Positions 7,565 to 13,637 of a stretch of 24,905 bases of DNA are shown here, piece after piece. A model generated the notes under the pieces. That model was not told the DNA's origin. It made no database searches and saw nothing but the letters and a program-made list of their open reading frames with translations. The position numbers were made by a program, and so were the translations under genes. Position 1 is the first letter of the stretch. Every line of letters begins with the position of its first letter. The DNA comes from RUG626 sp964411785 (GTDB taxonomy: Bacteria; Bacillota; Clostridia; Oscillospirales; Oscillospiraceae), in assembly GCA_964411785.1 (NCBI GenBank), contig CAYPMJ010000012.1:1-24905 (forward strand). Direction: 5' to 3'.

Positions 7565-7608
7565 TGCCGGCATCGCAGCGGCGAACGAAGTTTATATAGG
7601 CGCCATGG
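7561..7608. other. Right attachment site of the inner element
   Basis: The 48 bases are centred on AA at 7584-7585. The left arm is element DNA beginning TTAGTGCCGG and overlapping the stop codon region of recombinase C. The right arm is coding sequence for the second half of the outer recombinase (EVYIGAM). Joined to the left site at AA, the host arms give an uninterrupted recombinase frame, and the element arms give a dyad-symmetric circle junction. Confidence 0.75.
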
Positions 7609-8432
7609 TACAGCTGAAGCAGGGGACAATATCCTACAAGGATCACCGCCTGGTAAACAAACCGCGGGACAGCTGGGTTCGCGTATCCGGCACGCACCAG
7701 GCAATCATAGACGAGGACACCTGGGAGAGGGTTCGCTGTCTGGACGGGGAGTCAGTGAGGCTGCGTCCAACGCGGGACGGGACAGTTGGCCTCTTCAGCG
7801 GACTTCTCCGCTGTGCGGGCTGCGGCGGCAGTATGAAACGAAATGTCAGCCGCAAGGCCAGAGGCGGGGAAATGCGTGCGTATGTGTCATATTCCTGTAC
7901 CCGGCGCTGTCAGAGCGGGAACTGCTCCTGTCAGTCACATGCAATATCCGAGAGCATTCTTAAGAGAGCCGTCCTGGGGGATATTCAGGAGAAGCTCTCC
8001 CGGGTGACGCTGGATTGTGAGCGGATACTACGGGCGGCCAGCGCCAGACGGGAGGAGGAACAGCGGCGAAGGGACGCAGCCGGCAGAGCGTGGGAGAGCA
8101 AGCTTCGCAGCCGCACTGAGGAGCTATCCAGGCTCATGCGCTCTCTATATGAGGACAGAACGCACGGAACAGTTTCAGAGGAACTGTACGCGCACCTGAT
8201 GTCGGGCTATGAGGAGGAGCTGAAAGCAAAATCGGAGCTTCTGAGAGAGCGGGAGGAGAGGCGGCAGACAAGGCCTGAGAGCCAGAATAACTGGGAGGTG
8301 AGCACACAGCCAGGGAGCCTGACGCGAGGTCTGCTCACAGCGCTTGTGGAGCGGATAGAGGTCTGGGAACAGCCGCGGGACGCAGGTGAGGCGCGAAGAC
8401 TGGTCATACATTATAAATTCACAGAACTGTGA
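7584..8432 (+). CDS. Large serine recombinase of the outer element, C-terminal half (split gene)
   Basis: The open frame begins upstream at about 7515 in unrelated inner-element DNA, but native sequence starts at the AAC codon 7584 (NEVYIGAMVQLKQ). It contains the end of the recombinase domain (HQAIIDEDTWERV), a zinc ribbon starting LRCAGCGGSM with the further cysteine-rich stretch SCTRRCQSGNCSC, a coiled coil rich in Arg and Glu, and the terminal LLTALVERIEVWEQ strand. Joined to 1720-2457 it gives 527 residues, the normal size for the family. Alone it has no catalytic domain. It might still be translated from an internal start such as ATG 7605, but no strong ribosome binding site is seen. 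Confidence 0.9.
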   Translation, partial: NEVYIGAMVQLKQGTISYKDHRLVNKPRDSWVRVSGTHQAIIDEDTWERVRCLDGESVRLRPTRDGTVGLFSGLLRCAGCGGSMKRNVSRKARGGEMRAYVSYSCTRRCQSGNCSCQSHAISESILKRAVLGDIQEKLSRVTLDCERILRAASARREEEQRRRDAAGRAWESKLRSRTEELSRLMRSLYEDRTHGTVSEELYAHLMSGYEEELKAKSELLREREERRQTRPESQNNWEVSTQPGSLTRGLLTALVERIEVWEQPRDAGEARRLVIHYKFTEL

Positions 8433-8443
8433 TGAGACCGGGT

Positions 8444-8489
8444 CCGTCCATAACGGCGTGTGTCATTCGTGCCCTTTTACCAGGACGAC
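8444..8489. other. Right attachment site of the outer element (attR)
   Basis: The 46 bases are centred on TT at 8466-8467. The element arm (8444-8465) contains TAACGGC at 8451-8457, the inverted match of GCCGTTA at 1505-1511. The other arm is the resumed dpaB coding sequence (TTC GTG CCC TTT, residues FVPF). Joining the two dpaB arms at TT gives codons TAT TTC, restoring KNVYFVPF. Confidence 0.75.
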
Positions 8490-8606
8490 CCGGAGGGGAA
8501 GCCCACGTCGCTTCTCGCGGACTTCTCGCTGACAGAGGCGACCGTTGAGAGCGCCTTAAGGGGAGAGCAGCTCCAGCCGCTCCTTGTTCCGCGGAAAAAC
8601 AGGTAG
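8466..8606 (+). CDS. dpaB: Dipicolinate synthase subunit B, C-terminal part (separated 3' portion)
   Basis: This 46-codon stretch is too short to stand alone and has no start codon of its own. It reads FVPFYQDDPEGKPTSLLADF and ends GEQLQPLLVPRKNR, which matches the conserved C-terminal region of SpoVFB, including the LQP motif. It continues in frame from Tyr148 of the 5' part once the outer element is removed, giving a 194-residue protein; the Bacillus protein is about 200. The frame is open and conserved in character with no stop, frameshift or visible decay, which suggests that selection still acts on it. It is followed directly by a strong hairpin terminator. Confidence 0.92.
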   Translation, partial: FVPFYQDDPEGKPTSLLADFSLTEATVESALRGEQLQPLLVPRKNR

Positions 8607-8611
8607 ACAGG

Positions 8612-8645
8612 CCGGAGGCCAGGCGAACATCACCCTGGCCTCCGG
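8612..8645. terminator. Terminator after dpaB, possibly two-way
   Basis: A perfect 12-base-pair stem, CCGGAGGCCAGG (8612-8623) with CCTGGCCTCCGG (8634-8645), and a 10-base loop. It starts 6 bases after the dpaB stop. The following T tract is short (TTTAT). It lies between the convergent dpaB and dcd genes and could end transcripts from both sides. Confidence 0.7.
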
Positions 8646-8741
8646 TTTATGAAGAAATAATCACACGGCATCGTCTCAGCTTTCCATCATACCTCTTCGG
8701 AAAAATCCGGGAAGCAGTCAGATCCCGCGTCTGCACCTTTA

Positions 8742-9260
8742 TTATGAGAATTCCTTGAAAATCTTTGATGGCACTATCTTGCCGCTGTTCTGATACTTAT
8801 CGCTGTTATAATCAGTGGTGTCCCCACAGACGGTATGATAGAAAATCTGACATATTTTCATGCCTGGATAAATTTTTATCCGCTGAACACAGATTAACTG
8901 CATTGTCCAGTAGCCACAGAAGCCCACATCGCCAAAGCCGGATGTGACATGGACAGCCAGACCCAGCCTCCCAAGTGAAGATCGGCCTATTATCATCGGG
9001 ACCAGATTGAATGTCTTTGTGTATTCAGATGTCCTGGCGAGATATATTTTTCCCGCCTCCAGCACGTACCCCTCCTCCGGAATGGTGATAGTCTCTGTCT
9101 TATTCTCCTTTTTGGGGTCGAGGACATCCTCGGTGTAAATCATCAGCTCATCAGCTAATGTGAGGTTATAACTATTTGGATTGATCTGTTCCTGATGAAA
9201 GGGCTCAATAAAAATATCCTTATTAAGACGATTCAGTATTTCATTTCCTGTCAGTATCAT
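8742..9260 (-). CDS. dcd: dCTP deaminase family protein
   Basis: A 172-residue member of the dCTP deaminase/dUTPase family, which makes dUTP (or dUMP in bifunctional forms) from dCTP for thymidylate synthesis. Family features seen are EPFHQEQINPNSYNLTL, the nucleotide-binding GRSSLGRLGL, and the active-site region VHVTSGFGDVGFCGYW, followed by IYPGMKICQIFYH. The ATG (complement at 9258-9260) follows GGGAGGAATCAGC. One oddity: after GYWT the sequence reads MQL where the family normally has a catalytic glutamate (as in TLEI); here it is Gln121 (CAG). The enzyme may be altered or inactive, or may act as a nucleotide-binding protein. It is a single gene, divergent from the thiamine operon. Confidence 0.88.
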   Translation of the reverse strand: MILTGNEILNRLNKDIFIEPFHQEQINPNSYNLTLADELMIYTEDVLDPKKENKTETITIPEEGYVLEAGKIYLARTSEYTKTFNLVPMIIGRSSLGRLGLAVHVTSGFGDVGFCGYWTMQLICVQRIKIYPGMKICQIFYHTVCGDTTDYNSDKYQNSGKIVPSKIFKEFS

Positions 9261-9583
9261 GCTGATTCCTCCCATGCTTATACGCATTATTTTTTATGAC
9301 GTCGAGTTCACCCTGGTATTTTCCTCTTTGCATCAGGCAGTAGAGCCTGTTTACATGAGCTCGTACTTAGCCAAAACAGTGACAGTATAGCTCAGAATTG
9401 TGAACTTTTCAACAGCAACTGGCAAAACTGAGACAAAGAACCCTCACAGGTATTGCAAGACGCCAGCTCATGTGATAAATTTGCATGGTTTACATAGGCT
9501 ATTAATTAAATCAGGACTGAAATATTCCCGAAGCGGGGACACATACCCTCACAAAAATATTTGAGAAAAACAGTCAGGGGGGA
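9261..9583. other. Divergent intergenic region between dcd and the thiamine operon
   Basis: About 320 bases upstream of the thi promoter with no plausible gene. It contains the dcd promoter (9384-9412). It also contains two near-identical 13-base direct repeats, GTTTACATGAGCT (9349-9361) and GTTTACATAGGCT (9488-9500), and an inverted copy of part of the first, AGCTCATGT (9465-9473), around that promoter. Their role, if any, is unknown. Confidence 0.5.
9384..9412 (-). promoter_or_regulatory. Sigma-A promoter of dcd
   Basis: On the minus strand, TTGAAA (9407-9412) and TATACT (9384-9389) are 17 bases apart. Transcription would start near 9377, giving a leader of about 117 bases before the dcd ATG. 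No known riboswitch was recognised in this leader. Confidence 0.65.
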
Positions 9584-9612
9584 TTGCAAAGAGGGGCAAA
9601 AAGAGGTAGAAT
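9584..9612 (+). promoter_or_regulatory. Sigma-A promoter of the thiE-thiD-cytX operon
   Basis: TTGCAA (9584-9589) and TAGAAT (9607-9612) are 17 bases apart. The predicted start near 9619 lies just before the riboswitch, as expected for a riboswitch-controlled operon. Confidence 0.7.
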
Positions 9613-9621
9613 AGAGCTGCA

Positions 9622-9712
9622 AAAAAGGGGAGTCCGCTGCTGTGGGCTGAGAGGGGACCTGAAGGTCCCGACCCGTGACCTGATTTGGTTCATGCCAACG
9701 TAGGGAAATAGA
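9622..9712 (+). promoter_or_regulatory. TPP riboswitch (THI box)
   Basis: The conserved THI-box elements are present in order: GGGGAGTCC at the 5' side, GGGCTGAGAGG (about 9644-9654), ACCTGAAGGTCCCGACCC in the variable arm, then GACCTGATTTGGTTCATGCC (9677-9696) and ACGTAGGGAA. The RNA binds thiamine pyrophosphate. It precedes an intrinsic terminator and the thiE, thiD and cytX genes, which make or import thiamine precursors, so TPP should shut the operon off by premature termination. Confidence 0.95.
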
Positions 9713-9721
9713 CGCTTTTTC

Positions 9722-9751
9722 CGGGCGCACCCTGTGTTGGTGCGCCCGTTT
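9722..9751 (+). terminator. Riboswitch-controlled attenuator
   Basis: A perfect 10-base-pair stem, CGGGCGCACC (9722-9731) with GGTGCGCCCG (9739-9748), and a 7-base loop, followed by TTTCT. It lies between the TPP aptamer and thiE, the usual place for the expression platform. The ribosome binding site of thiE (AAGGAGGAG) comes after it and is not part of the stem. Confidence 0.85.
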
Positions 9752-9794
9752 CTGTGTTGCCAGTGATGAAAAAAGATGTATAAGGAGGAGAGAG

Positions 9795-10436
9795 ATGCGC
9801 ATTGCTCCGGGGACGCTTTGCCTCTATGCTGTGACAGACAGAACCTGGTCTGTGGACAGGGAGACGTTCTTTAAGAAAATAGAGTCCGCCATTGATGGAG
9901 GCGCAAAAATAATACAGCTGAGAGAGAAGCATCTTAGCGAAGAGGAGTACCTTGAGGAGGCTGTGCGATTTGTGGAGATCTGCCACCTGAGGGGAGCTGT
10001 GGCTGTCATTGATGACAGTGTGGACGTCTGTCTGCGTTCGGGAGCGGATGGAGTTCATCTCGGGCAGGGAGATATGGATGTAACGCAGGCGCGAAAGCTC
10101 CTGGGCCAGAACCGCGTTTTGGGAGTTTCCGCACACAGCCCGGAGGAGGCGCGGATTGCCGAGGCGCAAGGTGCGGATTACCTGGGCGCGGGGGCAGTGT
10201 TTGAGACGGGCACCAAGTCGGACGCATCCCCACTTACAAGAGAGACGCTGAAGGCCATAACGGCCTCTGTCTCCATACCCGTTGTGGCAATAGGCGGCAT
10301 ATCGGCTGATAATCTGCCGCAGCTTGCCGGACTGGGACTGGCGGGGGTGGCGGCTGCCTCGGCGATCTTCGCCGGGGACAACGTCAAGGTCAGCGCCATG
10401 AAGCTTCGGAGGCTGGCTGAAAAGATTGCAGGATAG
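9795..10436 (+). CDS. thiE: Thiamine-phosphate synthase
   Basis: ThiE joins HMP diphosphate and the thiazole phosphate to form thiamine phosphate in the cytoplasm. The 213-residue product has the family's barrel motifs in order: LYAVTD near the start, KIIQLREK, AVIDDSVDVCLRSGADGVHL with GQGD, GVSAHSPEEA, GADYLGAGAVFETGTKSDA, and IPVVAIGGIS with a final VAAASAIF. Length is normal. The ATG follows AAGGAGGAGAGAG. It is the first gene of a TPP-controlled operon with thiD and cytX. No thiazole-branch genes (thiG, thiS, thiH, thiM) are in the window, so this operon serves the pyrimidine branch and the joining step. Confidence 0.96.
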   Translation: MRIAPGTLCLYAVTDRTWSVDRETFFKKIESAIDGGAKIIQLREKHLSEEEYLEEAVRFVEICHLRGAVAVIDDSVDVCLRSGADGVHLGQGDMDVTQARKLLGQNRVLGVSAHSPEEARIAEAQGADYLGAGAVFETGTKSDASPLTRETLKAITASVSIPVVAIGGISADNLPQLAGLGLAGVAAASAIFAGDNVKVSAMKLRRLAEKIAG

Positions 10437-10525
10437 ACGGCGACGCCGTTTTTCCGGGCGGTACATCGGGGACACCACCTTGTGCCGCGTTATAAAACCT
10501 TGCTGTGATTCGAAAGGAGAAAAAA

Positions 10526-11332
10526 ATGAGAACAGCATTGACCATTGCCGGGACAGACCCCAGTGGAGGCGCCGGGATTCAGGCGGACATCAAGACCATG
10601 ACGGCAAACGGCGTTTTCGCCACCTGCGCCGTCACCGCCCTTGTAGCTCAGAATACCACCGGCGTAAAAAGCATTGTGGAGTGTTCACCGGACTTTCTTG
10701 CGCAGGAGCTTGACTGCGTCTTCACAGACATCTTCCCGGATGCAGTCAAGACGGGAATGGTTTCCAGCATACCGCTTATTGAGGTGATAGCGGAGAGACT
10801 TGCCCACTATAAAGCTGCGAACATCGTCGTGGACCCCGTCATGGTGGCGACATCCGGGGATAGGCTCATTTCCCAGGACGCTGTGGAGACGCTGGAGCGT
10901 CTGCTAATCCCGAAAGCTGCGGTAGTGACGCCAAATGTCCCGGAGGCGGAGATCCTGTCCGGGCGGTCCATTTCAAATGCCGCAGAAATGGAGGATGCCG
11001 CCAGGGCAATAAGCGACGCGTATGGCTGCGCCGTACTGCTGAAGGGCGGACACAGCGTCAGTGATGCGGATGATCTTCTCTGGCGTGACGGAGCCGGCCG
11101 CTGGTTCCACGGGAAGCGGGTGTCAAACCCGAACACGCACGGTACAGGCTGCACGCTCTCCTCCGCTATTGCATCAAACCTGGCAAAGGGCTTTTCTTTG
11201 GACGACTCTGTGGAACGGGCGAAGAGTTACATCTCCGGCGCATTGGGAGCAATGCTGAATCTGGGCCACGGCTCCGGGCCGCTTGACCACATGTTTGACC
11301 TCTCAGGCGTCTATATGGAGGAGGCCCGCTGA
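10526..11332 (+). CDS. thiD: Hydroxymethylpyrimidine/phosphomethylpyrimidine kinase
   Basis: ThiD phosphorylates HMP and then HMP phosphate to give HMP diphosphate, a substrate of ThiE. The 268-residue ribokinase-fold protein starts MRTALTIAGTDPSGGAGIQ (ATP/substrate motif), has VVDPVMVATSGD in the middle and the catalytic-loop motif HGTGCTLSSAIA, with Cys209 within GTGC. The ATG at 10526 was preferred to an upstream start at 10505 because GAAAGGAGA lies just before it. The 89-base gap after thiE contains a weak 5-bp hairpin with TTTTT (10437-10453), which might reduce read-through. The stop overlaps the start of cytX by one base. Confidence 0.96.
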   Translation: MRTALTIAGTDPSGGAGIQADIKTMTANGVFATCAVTALVAQNTTGVKSIVECSPDFLAQELDCVFTDIFPDAVKTGMVSSIPLIEVIAERLAHYKAANIVVDPVMVATSGDRLISQDAVETLERLLIPKAAVVTPNVPEAEILSGRSISNAAEMEDAARAISDAYGCAVLLKGGHSVSDADDLLWRDGAGRWFHGKRVSNPNTHGTGCTLSSAIASNLAKGFSLDDSVERAKSYISGALGAMLNLGHGSGPLDHMFDLSGVYMEEAR

Positions 11333-12498
11333 TGGAGAAGAAAACAACGACCTTTCAAAACGCTCTCATATGGTTTGGCGCGGGAGTATCTCTCGCTGAA
11401 ATTCTGACCGGTACGGCTTTCGCGCCGCTGGGCTTCGGAAAGGGTCTGCTGGCCATACTTGTCGGGCACGTCATAGGTTGTGCACTTTTATTTCTCTCAG
11501 GGCTTATAGGAGCCAGAACGGGACGCAGCGCCATGGAGACTGTAAAAATGTCCTTCGGCCGGAGAGGCGGCCTGCTCTTCGCACTGCTGAATGTGCTCCA
11601 GCTTGTGGGATGGACTGCCATAATGATTTACGATGGAGCGCTCGCCGCCGGCGGTATATTCCAGTCAGGTCCACAGGTGTGGTCAGTCGTAATAGGCGGA
11701 CTCATTGTTCTGTGGGTTCTTGTTGGCGTGACGGACCTGGGACTTATCAACAAAATTGCCATGGCGGCGCTTTTCATTCTGACACTGGTGCTGTGCTGTG
11801 TCATTTTCTCTAAGACGCCCCAGGGTACATCCGGCGAGGCGATGACCTTCGGCGCTGCCGTGGAACTTGCTGTTGCCATGCCGCTCTCCTGGCTGCCGCT
11901 CATAAGCGACTACACCCGGGAAGCACAAAGGCCCATGGCTGCAACTGCAGCAAGTGCGGTCACCTATGGACTTGTATCCACATGGATGTACATAATCGGC
12001 ATGGGCGCCGCTATATTCACAGGGGAATCCGACATAGCGTCCATAATGGTTAAAGCAGGGCTCGGAATAGCTGCGCTGGTGATACTCGTCCTCTCCACCG
12101 TCACCACCACCTTCCTTGATGCCTGGTCGGCCGGTATCTCCGCACAGTCGCTCCATAAAAAGCTCAACGGAAAGTGGACAGCCGTTGGCGTAACAGTAGT
12201 GGGAGTCATCGGTGCGCTGCTCTTCCCCATGGACGACATCACTGACTTTCTGTACCTCATAGGATCCGTCTTTGCGCCGATGATCGCCATACAGATAGCT
12301 GACTTCTTCATATTGAAACGGGACAGCTCAGAAAAGAGCTTTGATATTTACAACCTGGCAATCTGGGCGATCGGTTTCGTGGGCTACAGGCTTCTGATGC
12401 GGATAGATTTACCGGTCGGCTGCACCCTCGTCGACATGGCACTTACGGTTCTTCTGTGCATAATAGTCAATGTATTCCGCTTAAGGCGTGCCAAATAG
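11332..12498 (+). CDS. cytX: Hydroxymethylpyrimidine transporter (NCS1 family)
   Basis: A 388-residue membrane protein with about 12 hydrophobic segments. It starts with the NCS1-type stretch WFGAGVSLAEILTGTAFAPL, which matches the CytX group predicted to import HMP or a related thiamine pyrimidine. The ATG overlaps the thiD stop (TGATG), so the two are translationally coupled. With ThiD and ThiE it forms a salvage route: import HMP, phosphorylate it, join it to thiazole phosphate. Substrate is inferred from the operon and TPP control, and has not been shown by sequence alone. A strong terminator follows. Confidence 0.92.
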   Translation: MEKKTTTFQNALIWFGAGVSLAEILTGTAFAPLGFGKGLLAILVGHVIGCALLFLSGLIGARTGRSAMETVKMSFGRRGGLLFALLNVLQLVGWTAIMIYDGALAAGGIFQSGPQVWSVVIGGLIVLWVLVGVTDLGLINKIAMAALFILTLVLCCVIFSKTPQGTSGEAMTFGAAVELAVAMPLSWLPLISDYTREAQRPMAATAASAVTYGLVSTWMYIIGMGAAIFTGESDIASIMVKAGLGIAALVILVLSTVTTTFLDAWSAGISAQSLHKKLNGKWTAVGVTVVGVIGALLFPMDDITDFLYLIGSVFAPMIAIQIADFFILKRDSSEKSFDIYNLAIWAIGFVGYRLLMRIDLPVGCTLVDMALTVLLCIIVNVFRLRRAK

Positions 12499-12526
12499 AT
12501 TTCAAGCCGGCAGAAGCAAAGAAAAT

Positions 12527-12560
12527 ACCCGTACCGCCCATTCCAGCGGTACGGGTTATT
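12527..12560 (+). terminator. Terminator of the thiamine operon
   Basis: A perfect 11-base-pair stem, ACCCGTACCGC (12527-12537) with GCGGTACGGGT (12546-12556), and an 8-base loop, followed by TATTGT. It starts 28 bases after the cytX stop. Confidence 0.8.
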
Positions 12561-12762
12561 GTAAGCTGACGCATTACCGGGGAAGATCAGGATAAATGCG
12601 CCACAGGAGATCAGCAGATCTCTTCCACCAGAAATGCGCAGCTTAGCCTGAGACGCACAAAGTGCTCATGCCGTTTCGCGCCCTTTTCTGACGCAGAACT
12701 CTTAAATCGCTCTGTTCGATCTGGCCTTTCGCTTCCACGCTGCCGGGTTTTCAGATCTGTGG

Positions 12763-13506
12763 TCAGCGGCGAAGCTGCCTGAGAAGGCTCCGGGCAGTTT
12801 CTCTCCGCTGCTGTACCCTTGTGAATTCAGCTGCTTCAGCGGGCCATGTGACATGTACATGAAAGGTTGTCTCTGTCACTTCATCATCTGACTCTTCATC
12901 GCCCGTTTCTGTTACAGACACCTCTTCAGCCACCTCTGCCGGCAGGATGAGCTTCGTCCTGTACTGCTCATCTTCAAGCCACAACTCCGCCTCTATGCTG
13001 TAATCGTTCTTTATGGTCAATGTCCAGTGGACTGTCTCAAGCTGCGTCTGCGCATCTGTTTCAACGTTGACGGTGAGTCCGGTGAGGTATACGGTCTGCT
13101 TCCCCACAGGTATCATGCCGAGGTCTGCTTCCTGGACAGGCCATATGTCGGAGCTCCTGGCGTAGTAGATGTCGTTCAGACTGTCCTCTATCCAGCGGCG
13201 CAGCGCACCTTGATAGGTCCCCTCGCCAAGCTCCGAAAATACGGAGTATGTCTCTCCTGTCTCCTTATCCTGCGTTCTCACCAGCGTGGCAGCTCCGTCA
13301 TAGATACCTCCGGAGAAAGTGTCTCTGAGAAGCTGCGCTGCTGAGGAAACCGTCATATATTTCTGGTTTCTCCCAGCCATATTGATATCGTACCACGCGC
13401 TTTCTGATGAGTATGTCATCACTATCCCGCCAAGCGCAACGCAGATGCTCAATACCGCCAGACTAATCACCAATGATGCCCCACGTCCGCCCCTTGTCCT
13501 GCGCAT
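12763..13506 (-). CDS. Pilin-like membrane-anchored protein of unknown function
   Basis: A 247-residue protein. After a basic N terminus (MRRTRGGRG), residues of about 10-31 form one hydrophobic segment (ASLVISLAVLSICVALGGIV), followed by an extracellular-type domain. The arrangement, with a Gly just before the hydrophobic stretch and Ser-rich residues after it, resembles PilX-type or type II secretion minor pseudopilins, but the typical FTLIE prepilin motif is absent. The C-terminal third is rich in Glu, Thr and Val. It stands alone on the minus strand between two plus-strand operons. A ribosome binding site (AGAGGG) precedes the ATG. I do not recognise a specific family. Confidence 0.7.
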   Translation of the reverse strand: MRRTRGGRGASLVISLAVLSICVALGGIVMTYSSESAWYDINMAGRNQKYMTVSSAAQLLRDTFSGGIYDGAATLVRTQDKETGETYSVFSELGEGTYQGALRRWIEDSLNDIYYARSSDIWPVQEADLGMIPVGKQTVYLTGLTVNVETDAQTQLETVHWTLTIKNDYSIEAELWLEDEQYRTKLILPAEVAEEVSVTETGDEESDDEVTETTFHVHVTWPAEAAEFTRVQQRRETARSLLRQLRR

Positions 13507-13565
13507 TGTGGAAAGCCCTCTTTAAGTTGCATCTTTGAACATTTTTCACAAACCACAAAAAATGC

Positions 13566-13594
13566 TTGACAATAACTGGAAGCCTTGGTATAAT
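13566..13594 (+). promoter_or_regulatory. Perfect-consensus sigma-A promoter of rpoBC
   Basis: TTGACA (13566-13571), 17 bases, TATAAT (13589-13594): an exact match to the housekeeping consensus. The transcript would start near 13601 and carry a leader of about 175 bases before rpoB. No rplJ or rplL lies directly upstream here, so rpoBC has its own promoter. Confidence 0.88.
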
Positions 13595-13637
13595 GAGCTG
13601 ATTCTATGCCGCTGAGAAGGGCATACAGCTCAATTTT
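13595..13637 (+). other. Hairpin with T tract at the start of the rpoB leader
   Basis: GAGCTG (13595-13600) pairs with CAGCTC (13626-13631), and TATGCC (13605-13610) with GGCATA (13620-13625), followed by AATTTTT. The shape is that of an intrinsic terminator. The outer left arm starts right after the -10 box and is probably only partly transcribed. Possible roles are an early attenuator or an operator overlapping the start site. Confidence 0.5.

Larger units (their letters stand above)
2455..7583. mobile_element. Inner nested element inserted in the outer recombinase gene (5129 bp)
   Basis: This segment lies between the two halves of the outer recombinase gene. It carries an XRE regulator on the minus strand, a small conserved protein gene and three tandem serine recombinase genes on the plus strand, the last ending 20 bases before the right core. 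The core is AA at 2455-2456 and 7584-7585. The reconstructed circle junction has 15 of 23 complementary positions about this AA. No cargo or conjugation genes are present. Removing the segment leaves one AA and a continuous 527-codon recombinase gene. Three recombinases in tandem are known from some Firmicutes integrative elements, but here they make up nearly the whole element. Confidence 0.85.
1495..8465. mobile_element. Outer intervening element in dpaB (6971 bp)
   Basis: This DNA separates the two in-frame halves of dpaB. It holds, from left to right, a small TnpW-like gene, the first half of a large serine recombinase gene, the whole inner element, and the second half of that recombinase gene, which ends 33 bases before the right boundary. 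The boundaries come from the shared TT core at 1495-1496 and 8466-8467. The joined ends form a dyad centred on this TT. Without the inner element it would be only 1842 bp, with the small gene and one 527-residue recombinase. No conjugation, replication or cargo genes are visible. I infer a streamlined, excisable intervening element of the sporulation type. Confidence 0.85.

Noticed and set aside
7515..7583. Start of the outer recombinase C-terminal half at 7515
   Set aside because: The frame there is open by chance in the 3' end of recombinase C and encodes no family sequence; homology begins at the AAC codon 7584.
9690..10538. Long minus-strand open frame across the riboswitch and thiE
   Set aside because: It crosses a clear TPP riboswitch, its terminator and thiE, and shows no domain.
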